Shown piece after piece: positions 8,333 to 19,240 of a stretch of DNA of 21,782 nt (position 1 is its first letter; each line of letters starts with the position of its first letter). The notes beneath the pieces are model-generated. The model saw only the letters and a list, made by a program, of their open reading frames with translations, had not been told where the DNA came from and made no database searches. Source of the stretch: Cudoniella acicularis (lineage: Eukaryota > Ascomycota > Leotiomycetes > Helotiales > Helotiaceae). Location of the stretch: NCBI GenBank assembly GCA_013054445.1, contig JAAMPI010000978.1:1-21782 (forward strand), given 5' to 3'. Position numbers and translations under genes: made by a program.

Positions 8333-9400
8333 GCTTCCCCCCCGCAGATAGACAGCGAGCAGCTCGACCCCTGAGCGTCTCCAACTAGTGGTGTGAGGTG
8401 AATTGGACGGGGATGGGAAACAGTCGTTCTGGTGGTTCATACCCAAGTGCCACTGCTCGGAATCTGCAACTTAATTATTTGCTGTCACTAAGCTGATTTC
8501 AACGACGAGAGCAAAGAGCCGAACTCACCTCGAGCCCCTTCCTCCGGCGATGTACCCCTTCTAGAAACATCCTGGCCAGCTACAATCTGAGTGAGCAATT
8601 CACCACCTTGTAGTGGCGATAGAACTGGATTCTCTGGAACGCATTCTGAAGTACGCCTTCGTTTCCGTGGTTGGTTCGAAATCTGCACCGTTTTTTGCTC
8701 CTCCTGGGTAACTGGCGACTTAACGGCTACTCGCTAACTTGTCTCATTGGAGAACTTACCTCTCAGAAAGTCATTAATATTTGGGGCATCCTCGCAACGG
8801 CTCTTTAGCTACTAAACTACCCAGGATATCGTATATCTCAGATGGTCACACCTGGGGGGAGTCTGGCTTAATGTGCTCGTATACATAACCAAAGGTTGAC
8901 ATCAAGTTTGCTGTCCATACGGTAGCCATAAAGGCCACCGCTCAAGAGATCAATCCATCAGGGTTCAAGCTGCAAATGCGCTCGCACCTCTCCCGGGTCA
9001 CTTGCTTTCTCGCTTTGGTTGCGTCTGAATCGACGACCGAACCTCCTTGACCTTCAAAGAACAGGGTTAGATTTTTTGCGAACGTTCCTCGATTCTTCAG
9101 CTGACTCGTGATTATAAGATCTCTCTTATATGACTCTGCCTGGACTATAAATTTTTTGCCTTCCTTGAAAGACGATTCTGTTCGTCGGTGTTAATAATTA
9201 TCGTTATTTTCTTGGAAGGAGAGTAGCCGGTTTTTAAGGAAATGTAATTTTGGTTCCAAGGTTTGAAGTGGCGTCGAAGTCATGCGCTGCCTTCCCATCT
9301 GCAGCTGTGGTTAGGCGACAGTAGAAGGGGCTGCATTTGCGTTGTACAAGGCAGAATCGACGAACAGGCCAAGGCAGATTGACACACTTTTCACCGGAAT
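8333..9400. other. Region without supportable genes
   Basis: About 1 kb of mixed composition. A minus-strand frame at 8688-8488 contains a basic KRRRTS stretch that could be part of a degraded nuclear protein, but nothing identifies it. No repeat array or RNA gene was recognised. Confidence 0.35.
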
Positions 9401-9822
9401 TTGTTGATCCAGGGCTGGTGTGAAACATGTCTCTTGTATTTCACTAGCACAGCCGGGTCAGTATGGGGTATGACCGCCGAATATGCCGCTAGAATGGCCA
9501 GACCGAACCTAAACTTCCACATATATTCAGATAACCAAGCCGGGCTTTGGAGACTCAAAACACCTTCAGACAACCCCGGACAAGACTGCCAAATAAGAGC
9601 CATCAAAGCATCCACGCTAGCAATCAACAAAGGCGCATCCCAGGGCACACAGACGTAGCAGGCAATGAAAGAGCTGACAAGCTAGCCAAAACCGCCACAC
9701 ATATCCAACCCTCCTCCCAAACAACAAGCTTCGCTATGCTGGGCCTCAAGGTCAAACAGATCAAGAGCCAAGAATGGCTTGAAAAGCTACGCAAGCATAC
9801 CGAGCAATTTGTCAGCTCGTGA
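9401..9822 (+). mobile_element. Tad-like LINE fragment, RNase H domain, frameshifted
   Basis: The first frame reads NFHIYSDNQAGLWRLKTPSD then NPGQDCQIRAIKAS. The second frame, from about 9636, reads IPGHTDVAGNERADKLAKTA and ends at a TGA at 9820-9822. YSDNQA with its Asp, and GHTDVAGNERAD with its His and Asp, are the RNase H signature found after the reverse transcriptase of Tad1-clade fungal LINEs. The reverse transcriptase itself is absent and the two parts lie in different frames, so this is a dead 3' end of a non-LTR retrotransposon. Confidence 0.75.
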
Positions 9823-9979
9823 AAATTTCGGGGGGGGAATAGATCTTTACTATTGCTCAAATAGCCATCATCTTCACGGAATGCTTGGGCACCAAAAAGT
9901 GACCTTAGTCCGTCACCATTAACTTTACTCCAATTTGTGCGCCAAACCCCAAACCCACATCCAAACCAACAAATTCAAA

Positions 9980-10540
9980 ATGGCTTCAGTATCCTTTTAT
10001 GACTACAGTATTGGATACTACACCAAAGCCCTGAACGTCCTTCTTCGTATTTTAAAAATGGCTTCATCCCACCCGGACATCGAGTCTTTCCTCGAGGCCC
10101 GTCTTGCGCCCGACATGCTCCCGCTGCTCATGCAGATCCGAATCGCTACAGTACCCCCTATGACGCTAGTACGTGCCTTAACAAGCAATGAGCCTGTGAC
10201 CTGGGACCAGATGCGGATGGCCACGGGCGAGCAAGAGAAGGCCTGGCCAGAACTGATCGAGCATGTCGAGAAAACACCGGGGATTCTCGAGGAAGTGAAC
10301 CCCAACGAGGTAGAGACCAAGTCTGACGATACGAAGCTGCCGTTGTATGCTAAACCTGATAGCGATGTCCCGGTTGACGACTTCACTATGGCGAATGGCA
10401 TTCCAACTGTTTTCCTTCACGTCTACATGGCCTACGCGATTCTGAGATTCAAGGGCGTTGATGTTGGTAAGAAAGACATTCTGATACCTTCCTTGCCGGG
10501 ATACATTTTGGACGAGTTTACCCCAAAGCAGGCTGTTTGA
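9980..10540 (+). CDS. DUF1993 family protein
   Basis: Single-exon frame of 186 residues, intact from ATG to TGA. I chose the ATG at 9980 over one 45 bp upstream because it has a good context (AAAATGGCT) and because the family starts at this point (MASVSFYDYSIGYYTKALNV). Recognisable segments: LEARLAPDMLPLLMQIRIAT (about residues 38-57) and AWPELIEHVEKTPGILEEV in the middle, and a C-terminal helix with FLHVYMAYAILRFKGVDVGK. DUF1993 proteins are soluble helical-bundle proteins of unknown function, common in fungi and bacteria. It is the only clearly undamaged gene between the LINE fragment and the SDR. Confidence 0.85.
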   Translation: MASVSFYDYSIGYYTKALNVLLRILKMASSHPDIESFLEARLAPDMLPLLMQIRIATVPPMTLVRALTSNEPVTWDQMRMATGEQEKAWPELIEHVEKTPGILEEVNPNEVETKSDDTKLPLYAKPDSDVPVDDFTMANGIPTVFLHVYMAYAILRFKGVDVGKKDILIPSLPGYILDEFTPKQAV

Positions 10541-11011
10541 TTAGGAGAGGAGGGGGAAAACGTGGACCGATGCAGGTTGAAACTCTGGGGCATAATACAG
10601 CATCAAACCCTAGTTCTCGTTAATTTCTAGAAAGTATAAGAGGATTACTAGTATCATCAGACTGCTATTAACTGACCCTTTGGAACTTTGACCCAAGTGT
10701 TGTAAAATCGAATTGTGTCATGCCATTTCAGGGGCTCGCTTAAAATTAGGCGAGGAGGGATCTTGTTTTTATCACGGTCTCTCAAACATAGTTGTCAGGC
10801 TTTAACCTTCAGGGGTTAGGCACGGGGAATACCGTAGGTATACAAGATAAGAAAATGTTCCACTTTACGAGGGTGATTAAGAAGCTTTCCTGGAAATTTC
10901 TAAGAAGACGCTTTTGGCTAGTGCCGTCTGGTGTCGTTGGATAGTGAAATGTGTCCTAGGAATTCAATATGTTTAAATTACCCACATCCGGTGAGACATT
11001 ATAATACGCTC
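10541..11011. other. Intergenic region downstream of the DUF1993 gene
   Basis: About 470 bp with stop codons in all frames. I see no gene, repeat or RNA feature in it. Confidence 0.4.
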
Positions 11012-11185
11012 TTGGACGAAAGAAAGGCGCTGGGGATCTTCCTACTATGTTGGAGGTGGGCAGGGATCGCCGACAGCATGATTATTTACAAACACCCGCA
11101 TGGACTGGATCTGTGGATGCACATTAGACCCACCATTGCTTTGTTGATTCTGGGTCCTCTCTTGATAAGATCATCAGCATCATAA
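11012..11185 (+). pseudogene. Possible DUF4267-like membrane protein fragment
   Basis: An open frame ending at 11185 reads LDERKALGIFLLCW, then AGIADSMIIYKHPHGLDLW and two hydrophobic stretches (IRPTIALLILGPLLI). This resembles the last two helices of small fungal DUF4267 proteins, where ALG-FLL is followed by a glycine/aspartate turn and a W-x-H-x-x-P segment. The earlier helices are not visible and the upstream residues do not fit, so it would be a truncated copy. The assignment is weak. Confidence 0.3.
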
Positions 11186-11442
11186 CCCAATATTCTCCAC
11201 GCCCCTTCATCGAAGTTGGTCAAGCTAGTTCCTGCCCGCAAGCAGCTCTGACAGAGCTCAAGCCAGTTGGAATAGCCTTAGCAGTAGCGGCAGAAGCACC
11301 CAAGATGAGTATTATAGTTAAGTGAGTGGTGTATGGTTGATACTGGTAGTTTCAGGATGAATTTTAAGGGTATTCCGTATATAAATATATATTAGGATAT
11401 AATCCTTTTCCTTCTCTGGCTGCTTGAGATACAAAATTTTCC

Positions 11443-12304
11443 TCATAATACCAATCCAATCGTTAAGAACCGGGGGTTATTTTCCAACTTATCCTTCAGC
11501 GCAACCAACTCATCAACATCCCAATTAGCCCACATATAGCGTCCATTCAAGAAGCTACTCTCCGGCCCAGCCAACCAGAGCGCAAAATGTGCCGGTAAAT
11601 CCAGGTCGTCCCACTTCATCGCATCTTTCGCGAAATGTTGAGCAGCTAACGGTGTATAAAATGCGCCTGGATGAAACGAGAAAATTTTCAAATCCTCACT
11701 CTCTCGCTCCAATGCAAAGTGCTGCTTCACTTGGGTGACAGCTCCTTTGCTAGATCCATAGCCGACTCGAAGCGTACTGTGAACCTGTGCTGTGGCGGAG
11801 GAGATGTTGATGATAGTCTTGCGGCCAGTAACTGGTAGGGGCGTGGCCAGGTAGGCTTTGGTGATGTTGAAGGCGGCGACTACATTGGTGTCAAAAAGCA
11901 TCCTGTATCTCTTCCGTGCTGATTTCCGTTGCTTTGGCTCGACAGTGGGCAACGGTCGAACCGAGGATTAGGACGTCGATTGTACCAAGGTCCTGCAGAA
12001 TCTCGTTAACGCGGATGCTGTCCGTGACGTCGGCTTGATATGGCAAAATCTGTGTGGAAGGGTAGGCGGTTTCAAGTTCAGCTTTCGTTTTCTCCTGCGG
12101 ACCTGGAGAGCGCGAGATGATGGCGATACGTGCGACGCCAGCTTCGGCGAAGGCTTTGGAAATGCTGTAGCCGACTCCGCTTGCGCCACCGGTGATCAGA
12201 ATCGTCTTGCCTTTGCCATCGAAGCCATTGTGTTTGGCGATACTGTCGTAGGTCGTGGAGTGGTACGTTTTGGTTGGACGCGGCAACGATTCGAACATGG
12301 ACAT
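11443..12304 (-). CDS. Short-chain dehydrogenase/reductase (SDR), interrupted by a one-base homopolymer frameshift
   Basis: NAD(P)-dependent oxidoreductase of the classical SDR fold, no introns, about 286 residues if the frame is restored. Seen: the cofactor loop TGGASGVG (residues 38-45), ADVTD (91-95), then after the break NISSA (166-170) and the catalytic YGSSK (182-186), with Ser169 thirteen residues before Tyr182 as expected. The usual NNAG position reads LILGSTVAH. The frame changes at a run of five A on the plus strand (11893-11897): the first frame ends EEIQDAF-stop, and dropping one base gives a smooth continuation into [16 protein letters not shown]. All other motifs are intact, so either the extra base is an assembly error or the gene is very recently dead. 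The substrate is unknown. The broken MFS gene lies upstream on the same strand. Confidence 0.8.
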
Positions 12305-13142
12305 TTTCCTGCTGGCAAGTTGTTACTGCTCCTTGATACCAAAGGTACTAAATGAATCATGTAGAAAACTTGACGAGTGGAGATATATAGTATATAGAGT
12401 TAAGGCTCGGTGTCTCGGGGGGGAATGTCAAACCCCGAAGGACGTGGTGTTTACGCCGAAGGTGTATTACCCCTCTCTTTGGGCCTGAAATCGTTGACTC
12501 ATGTGAAATTTTGTGCAAATCCACGGACAAAATCATTCCGTATTGCTCACGCATGCCATCAATCCACTAATTTGCAAGTTTGGAATGATTGTAAACGTAC
12601 GGCGCCCCCGGAAATTTTGCTCAAAACAATTACTTTTCATTTAAGGTATAGTTAAAGTACTTCCGTACGGTCTCTTTAGAGTGAATTGATCCACTTTGCT
12701 TCTCTTGTGATACCTGAATTCCCCCGGTGAAGTGGTGATGGATGTCATAAGAAAGCTGTGTTGATCCGTGGTGATTGGTTGATTCATACATATACGCCAT
12801 TTTGACCGTAGGCCATGCGTGAAGCTATTCTAATTACTTTAAAATTCTAAATACAAAACTAGTGAAAAAAAGAGTGGATGTCCCCAAGAAACCCCCCAGG
12901 GAAAAAAACCTGAATTAATCTGTAGTAAGATCGAAGAGGTGGTGCCAAAGGAGAATGAAGAGGTTTAGAATACAGCGCGCCGTAGCTCTAAGTAAAGCAA
13001 TCCGGTTGGTAAGAACGAACAGAACCACGGATCTCCTGTGCGCTACGGCATTCCGATTCAGCAAATCGTCGTCTCCAGTACCTGAAGCTGTTGGTCCCTT
13101 AGCACCCTGAAGTGGTGTCACTGTCCCATATCTTCCACCTCC
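12305..13142. other. Region between the SDR and MFS genes
   Basis: About 840 bp containing the SDR promoter side and the 3' side of the MFS gene, both on the minus strand. Short open frames here show no recognisable domain. No repeats were noticed. Confidence 0.4.
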
Positions 13143-14765
13143 TCACACTGCTGTCTCTCCGGTATGTTTCTCACTAGCCGCTTTGGCGGCTTGAGCAGCT
13201 GTCTCTGCCTCTGGGGCATTCTTGACGCTCTTCCACTCCAGCAGAACTGTACCGAGAACGCTAAGACACGTTGTGATCAACCCGACCAGGAACACCCTCC
13301 GCAGCGCCTCATTATAAGCCACAAGGCCCACCTCCCGTAGATTCGCAGGTAGTGACTGGAGCAGTGTCGTAGCGCCACCCGACGTGACAAGGCTGCAGTT
13401 GAACCCTGGGAATGAGGAAAGCCTCTGGACGAGCTGAGTGACCAGTACATTCTCCCCAACAGAGATAAATATCGTTGAACCGACCATGCCGCCAAAGAAC
13501 ATTAGCGATAACCCAAGTGGCGCATCTTTTTGCGATAGTGAGGTCTGCGATGCGAGATTTGGGGCCTGGAAAGCTAAACCGAAGCCAAGTCCATAAACAA
13601 TTTGATAGCCAATCCATTTCCCTTCACTTGAATCCACATAAAGAATCGTGTAAAGCCCGGCCCCAACAGACATAATACAGGATCCTACAATCGCAGCCGG
13701 CGTGTAATATCCAACTTTCGTATTGGTAATACCACCGATAATTGACCCGAGGACTAATGATAACATTAGAGGCAGGGTCCGGATACCTGACTGCGCGGCA
13801 GAGACACCTTGAATTGTTTGAAACCAGATCGGGAGAAAGTATACTGTATTTAAATTAGCTATCAAGTTACCCAGCTATTTAGTCTTCTTACCAAATATAT
13901 AATTCCCACAGTTCATCCATAGAGTTGCTCAAAGGGCAGCAGGAATGCTCCTCGACTTGAAAAGGCGCGGAGGGAGCGTTGCTGTGTTGGGAAGTAGTAT
14001 TTGAATAGCAACGAAACCAATGAGCAATATTCCCGCAAGAACCAACAATGCAATAATACGCCCATCGCTCCACTAGAGATTGTTAGTACATAGGAAAAGC
14101 AAGCTGATAGTAACTTACAGCATAAATCTGACCGCCCCACTGAAGTGGTAACAGTAGACACAGTACACCAGGAATTAAGAGTAAAGTGCCGGGGCCATCA
14201 AGTTGCACGAGTTTCTTCACAAAAGGCTCTTTAGTTTCCTCTCGCTCGGGGAGGTGGAGAAAAAAGAAGATAAATAGCATCGCCACACCACCAAAAGGCA
14301 GATTAATATAAAAGCACCATCTCCAGGACACATTCGAGGTGAAACCGCCTCCAATTAAGGGTCCCGCGATCGAAGCAACGCCCATGAGAGCGCCGAACAT
14401 GCCTTGGATTAATGGACGCTTTGCCAAAGGCACAATGTAAATAATACACGTAATCTAGAGATATTCGTTAATAGTTGAGACTAGTAAGGGGGAGGTACAC
14501 TTACAACTCCAGCAAAAATACCAGCAGCACCAATTCCGGAAATTTCTCTTCCGATAATGAAAGCCACTGAATTAGGAGCTGCTCCACAGACGATAGAGCC
14601 AATCTCAAATAATAAGATATTCCCGAGCAGGACCCATTTGATGTCAAAAAGCGTATAGACTTTTCCAAACAACAATTGTAATGCGCAAGACGTTAATAGA
14701 TATGCGCTTCCGTACCAGCCGACGTCAGCAGGGGAGTTGAAATCATCAGTGATTTTGGGTATAGC
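13143..14765 (-). pseudogene. DHA2-type major facilitator drug/toxin efflux transporter, broken
   Basis: Four visible exons: 14765-14505, 14454-14119, 14072-13892, 13843-13143, with introns of 50, 46 and 48 bp that all restore frame. Seen in order: [51 protein letters not shown] with [12 protein letters not shown], then [20 protein letters not shown], and a hydrophilic Ala/Lys-rich tail. These mark 14-helix DHA2 antiporters of the kind that export drugs or secondary metabolites. Two faults: an in-frame TGA at 13931-13929 sits where the family has Trp (AAL-W-ATLW), and nothing convincing encodes the start codon and first helix upstream of the acceptor at 14766. About 490 codons remain, against roughly 540-580 usual for the family. 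The 5' damage coincides with the edge of the AT-rich transposon island. Confidence 0.8.
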
Positions 14766-15462
14766 CTGGGTAGAGTAAGTCAGTAGTATTAAGCGATTTT
14801 CAGTAAGCTTTGGCGACCGTTTCGGGATACTATCCCTTCAACCGCTGAGACATGTCCAGCGCTAGCAGGGGGTTCTCGCATAGGCCACCGAGCATAAAAT
14901 TATATACCTTTGCATATAAATTTATTAGTAATCTACATCATTTGAATGCCAGCGCGCCCACGCGTTACCCACATATTTACGCGCTCACAATGGCTAATAC
15001 TCCTAACCTACCTACCTAATCTAAGACGCAAAAAGCGCAATCCCTTGAGGATATACTCCTTGAATTTGGACCAATCACAGGCGTTCATTATAAGCCTTTT
15101 AAATGCGAGCCAAAGCAGCCAGCAAGAGCACTTCTACCCCTATCTTTCCCTTAAAATCCACACCCATTCGACTACTTTAGCTTATTCTTTACCTACGATA
15201 TCCTCTATACGATTACTAAGAATACCAATCGATATACGAACATATAAAGACTACACGTACCACAAGAGAGGGCACGAGAATAGACAGATCTGCTAGTAGA
15301 GGAGTTATACGTGTTTCTAGGTACGATTATATATATAGGAATTCATAAAGAGCCTACGATTAAGATATACTAGAACATAGACTTTAATAAGGGCCCTTTA
15401 TATCCAATTACAACCTATATATCACTCAATCGCTTTAAGCAGATCAAGAGGTTTTACTATAT

Positions 15463-15876
15463 TGTAACGTTCCCGGGGTCTACTTAACTAAAGACGGCGC
15501 CTCAGGTAAGCAGGAGGTCTGTCGGATTGGTAGTATAGAAGTGTCGAGCAAAGCAAATTGTCTTTTGGTTGCTAACTAAGAAGCTAGCACGTTACAAGCA
15601 AGGATAATCAAAGTATGATATAAAATTGCTAAAGTAAGTTGAGCATGAAGCTCCTATCTAGTAAGGAAATCCCTTTGCTTATATAGATCCCTTATTCCTA
15701 CAGGCCGCAGGCAGCAGGAAGGGCCGAAGATCGATCGGTCCCTCCGCCAAGCCTCGGCCTTGGACTCCATCACCTGACTGGTCACGTGACTTAGGACCCT
15801 GGTTCTCTGTGCTGTTCCCATTGGTTGCAGCCGAGCCTCAGGCCTGGGCCTGCACGTGATACGCTGATTCGTGACA
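15463..15876. mobile_element. LTR-like segment with TGTAACG / CGTGACA ends
   Basis: The segment starts TGTAACGTTCCCGGGG and ends GATTCGTGACA, so its ends are near-perfect inverted 7-mers (TGTAACG against TGTCACG). It is 414 bp long, has much more balanced composition than its surroundings, and read on the minus strand carries a TATATAAG box (about 15679-15686) as an LTR promoter would. I do not see a clear target duplication, so it may be a solo LTR with decayed flanks or one end of a larger element. Confidence 0.5.
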
Positions 15877-16167
15877 CCTTTTAGTAGGAGGTCAATAGCG
15901 GGTAACACTATAGGCTAGTAAAGGGATAAACTTTATTTATAGTAGATATCTAAGGTCGGACATTTAAAGTAGATACTTAACGATAACCTCTTCTTCGTAC
16001 GGTTTGAGGTACTGTTGGCCTTGGGCCTTCGCTTCTATCGAGGGTCGTCCGCGAGCACGATGATAGAGTATAGAGTATAGGACTTTACCATGATCTGCAA
16101 GAGCACGGTATGATCTAGGCACGCCAGGAGGCACGCCTTGCGCCAATACTCGACTGGCTCTGTCCAT
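15877..16167 (-). mobile_element. Fot1/pogo-type transposase N-terminus, RIP-inactivated
   Basis: The minus-strand frame from 16167 opens MDRASRVLAQGVPPGVPRSY and continues RALADHGKV, GRPSIEAKAQGQQYL and YEEEVIVKYLL. This is the psq/CENP-B-like helix-turn-helix start of fungal pogo-superfamily (Fot1/Flipper-like) DDE transposases. The frame stops at 15964 with TAA where the family has CAA (Gln), an exact CpA-to-TpA change. Beyond it MSDL, IKFIP and PPTKR-like residues continue down to about 15880, where the LTR-like segment begins. The catalytic DDE part is not recognisable. Confidence 0.7.
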
Positions 16168-16378
16168 GTTAGCCTACCGTGGTGATGGTATTATAAACGA
16201 GACGAGTGACTGGCAGCGGTTTCGCAACGGCGTACTAGAGGGCACGTGCCTATAGAAGGTTCGAGAAACATGCTATTTATAGCCGATATCCTTATCTGAA
16301 GAACCTCTACGAATCAGACCTCGTGTATTTTAGTGTGACACGCACAGGCGGTGACAGTCGGTACTTCTAATCACGTGG

Positions 16379-16426
16379 GTACTAGCCTACGGCTTACACG
16401 AAGCCTTCGAAATATATTAGAGTATT
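16379..16426 (+). repeat. 48-bp direct repeat, copy 1
   Basis: Begins GTACTAGCCTACGGCTTACA and ends TTAGAGTATT. It matches 18877-18924 at 45 of 48 positions. The copies lie 2498 bp apart in the same orientation; one difference is CA here against TA in copy 2, a RIP-type change. Confidence 0.8.
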
Positions 16427-18876
16427 GAAATTTAAGTAAGAGTCTCCCTTCTAAACACTTTTGTCTTCTTAAGAATATTTCTTTTTCACTCTTCGAATCT
16501 TAAATATACTAGGCGTCGCCTATAAGACCGACAGTCTCCTAGCAGTCGCACCCTCGTCGAAGCATCGTTGGCTTAGAGCTGATTCCGACCTATAAGCCTA
16601 TTGCTCTCGACAGTTTACGCTTGAATAATAGGGTTGATTTGTTGATTTTATAGTTGATTTCTAAGCTTAAGCGACATAATAAGTTCCCCTTATATAAAAC
16701 GGTTTGTATTTCTTATTTTATTTATATAATAATTCTTTAAGTGATATATTATAGCCTCGCTAAAGGATAGTGATTTCACAATCGAACTTAAGTTATAGCG
16801 GTTACCTGTTTAGGATATCTTTATTAAGCCTTCTTATACTAGCGTGATATTAACTAAATCGTACGATAAACTTGGCTAAGCCTCGCCTAACATGATTTCG
16901 TATACGTAAGTGAACGCTATTAGCTAAAAATATTGACCTATTGGCCTTAAGATTATAAGAGCTCGAAAACCCGCGACTAAAGCAATACGATTACCCTCTT
17001 AAATACGGTCGATAGATATAGTGCTAAAGTAGCCATTTTCCGTATAGAAAAAAGTCTTCCTACTAGAGTATATATATAGATATATATAATTATCACTACT
17101 ATTAAGATCGAAGGTATAAGAGACTATAGCGCGAATTCCTACCGTAAGAGGTCCTTCTGCTTCCGCTATAATGATTTCTGCGATATAGTTGTTAAGCTAT
17201 TTTCTACGACGTTCGATATCTTTCGCTAATTAGTAGCGGATTATCGTTTTATAGAATGCTTCCCCTAATGTTTTACTAGTTAGATATTCCTCTTTTCGAG
17301 CGCTAAGTTATAGCCACTGTTATAGAATTTTATTAGTTGACTTTAATCTATAAGAGACCTTATTCTTGTCGAATATATTTCTAGAGCGTTATAGTATAAG
17401 ATGTCTCTCTAAACTAGGGTATATATCTATTAGCACTAATAGGTATTTAACTATATTAATAACACTTCCCTATAGACTTAGCTCTCTATTGTCCGACGAA
17501 AACTTCTACGTAGGTGCTATAGATTAAGATATATAAAAATCCGCGTAGATCAAGTCAGGAGACCTAAGATCTATACTTTTAAAACATAGAACGTTCTAAT
17601 CCGGAACCTAAGATAGAAGACTTGGGTTTCGAATGTTATAGGGAGTATCAAGTAATAGCTATAAACTCTGATCATAATTTATATATACTACTGTTACTTC
17701 TATATATATATATTCTACCGACTTTTGATAGTCCGGAAGCGGAAATATGATTTTTAACTCTTTAAGGACGACAAATAGTACGAGGACTTTGTCCTTTAGG
17801 TCACTATACGCTTTTAGGCGGGCTTGTCTAAATATCTACTAGACAACTAGGCGACTTCGACCGTCTAGAGTGTTAAAGAACAGGCTATTCAAGTATAGCT
17901 ATAAGCTTATAGTATGGCTCTACTAACCGCTATAGTAATGTTCCTCCTGTTTAAGAACTCCTAGTGCCAGAACAAGTTATATCTAGTTAATACGAGTGTT
18001 ACTATAAACAATAAAAACGCGATCAAGTTAAGAGAGAGCGACTTCTTAAACCGTCTATATTCTATAAAACCACGCGTAGTCAAATAAAGGGCCGATAAGG
18101 TCAGGGTCGTTTTAGGTGTCTTTTAAAAGATCATATATCAGCGGACCTTTTAGCGGCTTAATAGAAGTATATAGTTAAGTCAGATCCTTTTACCTGTATT
18201 ATATTCCCTAACGGCCTTTTTAACTACTTTAAAATTGTCTCTATCTTCTACTCCTATACCTATAGTAGCAATCTTCTAGAGTTATAAAAGACCGGCTATC
18301 ACCTTTTGGTTTCCGTTTCCTAGCCAAATCATCACATGTTTCGCTTGTCGATAAATATCTCCTATCAAAGCAACCTGTTAGCTACGCTTAACAAGTGAAC
18401 CTTGGTCGATATAGATACTGTCGACCTATACGGTCAGACCTCCGATTTTCAATTCCCGAATCTTTCGTAGCGCGTTAAAGCAATTTAAAGTAATTTTTAG
18501 AATTTTCCCCTCGCAATTAATAGGACATAAAGCCGTTTAAGAGTCTTACGTATACGAGAGTATAATATATTAATATTTTACTTGGCTATCTAAAGAATAA
18601 TATAATACGAGGCATTATAATAGTGCTTTAACGTCCTTCTCCTATTTGATATAGAGGACTCGAAAAGAACGAGGGTTAGTAAGCGGCGAATAACGGTATA
18701 GTTAAGACAAATTACCTCGCCGTATTTATAAATAAAGAGGTTTAGTATACTTTATTATATCGTTAAAAGGGCAAGTCTATATCTTCGTATGTTAAAGCTA
18801 CTACGTACGTGGCTGCTTATAGAAACTTCTAGAATAACGTTATACTTTACGTGACTTCGTATAATATATAATATAG

Positions 18877-18924
18877 GTACTAGCCTACGGCTTATACGAA
18901 GCCTTCGAAATCAATTAGAGTATT
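18877..18924 (+). repeat. 48-bp direct repeat, copy 2
   Basis: Partner of the copy at 16379-16426. It lies about 30 bp before a purine-rich tract and candidate LTR start, so it may be the end of an internal or LTR region of one degraded retroelement. Confidence 0.8.
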
Positions 18925-18949
18925 AGAGAATTAGAATAGAATTTGATTA

Positions 18950-18961
18950 AGGAGGAGACGT
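18950..18961 (+). mobile_element. Candidate polypurine tract and LTR start
   Basis: AAGGAGGAGA is followed directly by CGTTAGAATAAGCGG. A purine tract abutting a TGTTA- or CGTTA-type start (C here may stand for the usual T) is the layout at the 3' LTR of fungal Gypsy/Copia elements. No matching 5' LTR was found by eye. Confidence 0.35.
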
Positions 18962-19087
18962 TAGAATAAGCGGTTAATAAATAAAGTTTTAAGAATAGCG
19001 TACTGATAGTAACGGCTATTACACGTGACTAATTACCCCTACTAAAACAATCAGGAACGGATTAAAAATTAGGCCGAATAGAATAAT

Positions 19088-19240
19088 AAATCGCCGAACC
19101 TACTCCTCTTACTCTCTTTAAAGAACCTTTTTATATTTTATCCTACGGATAAAATTTCGAAGGCAAATCGCCGAACCTACTCCTCTCTCTCTCTTCGAAG
19201 AACCTTCTTATTTTATCTTACGGATAAAAATTTCGAAGGT
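19088..19240 (+). repeat. Tandem duplication with 77-bp period
   Basis: The sequence starting AAATCGCCGAACCTACTCCT at 19088 recurs at 19165, and both copies end near TTTCGAAGG. Differences include a short TCTCTC run and single transitions. It lies inside the candidate LTR that follows the polypurine tract. Confidence 0.85.

Noticed and set aside
11170..11335. Minus-strand signal-peptide-like sequence (LTIILILGASAATAKAIPTG)
   Set aside because: No start codon in frame and a stop soon after; at most a relic of a small secreted protein.
12915..13121. Minus-strand 68-residue frame downstream of the MFS gene
   Set aside because: No domain or motif recognised and no conserved start context; likely untranslated sequence.
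15654..15908. Minus-strand 84-residue frame
   Set aside because: It lies across the LTR-like segment and has no transposon protein motif; explained by its balanced composition.
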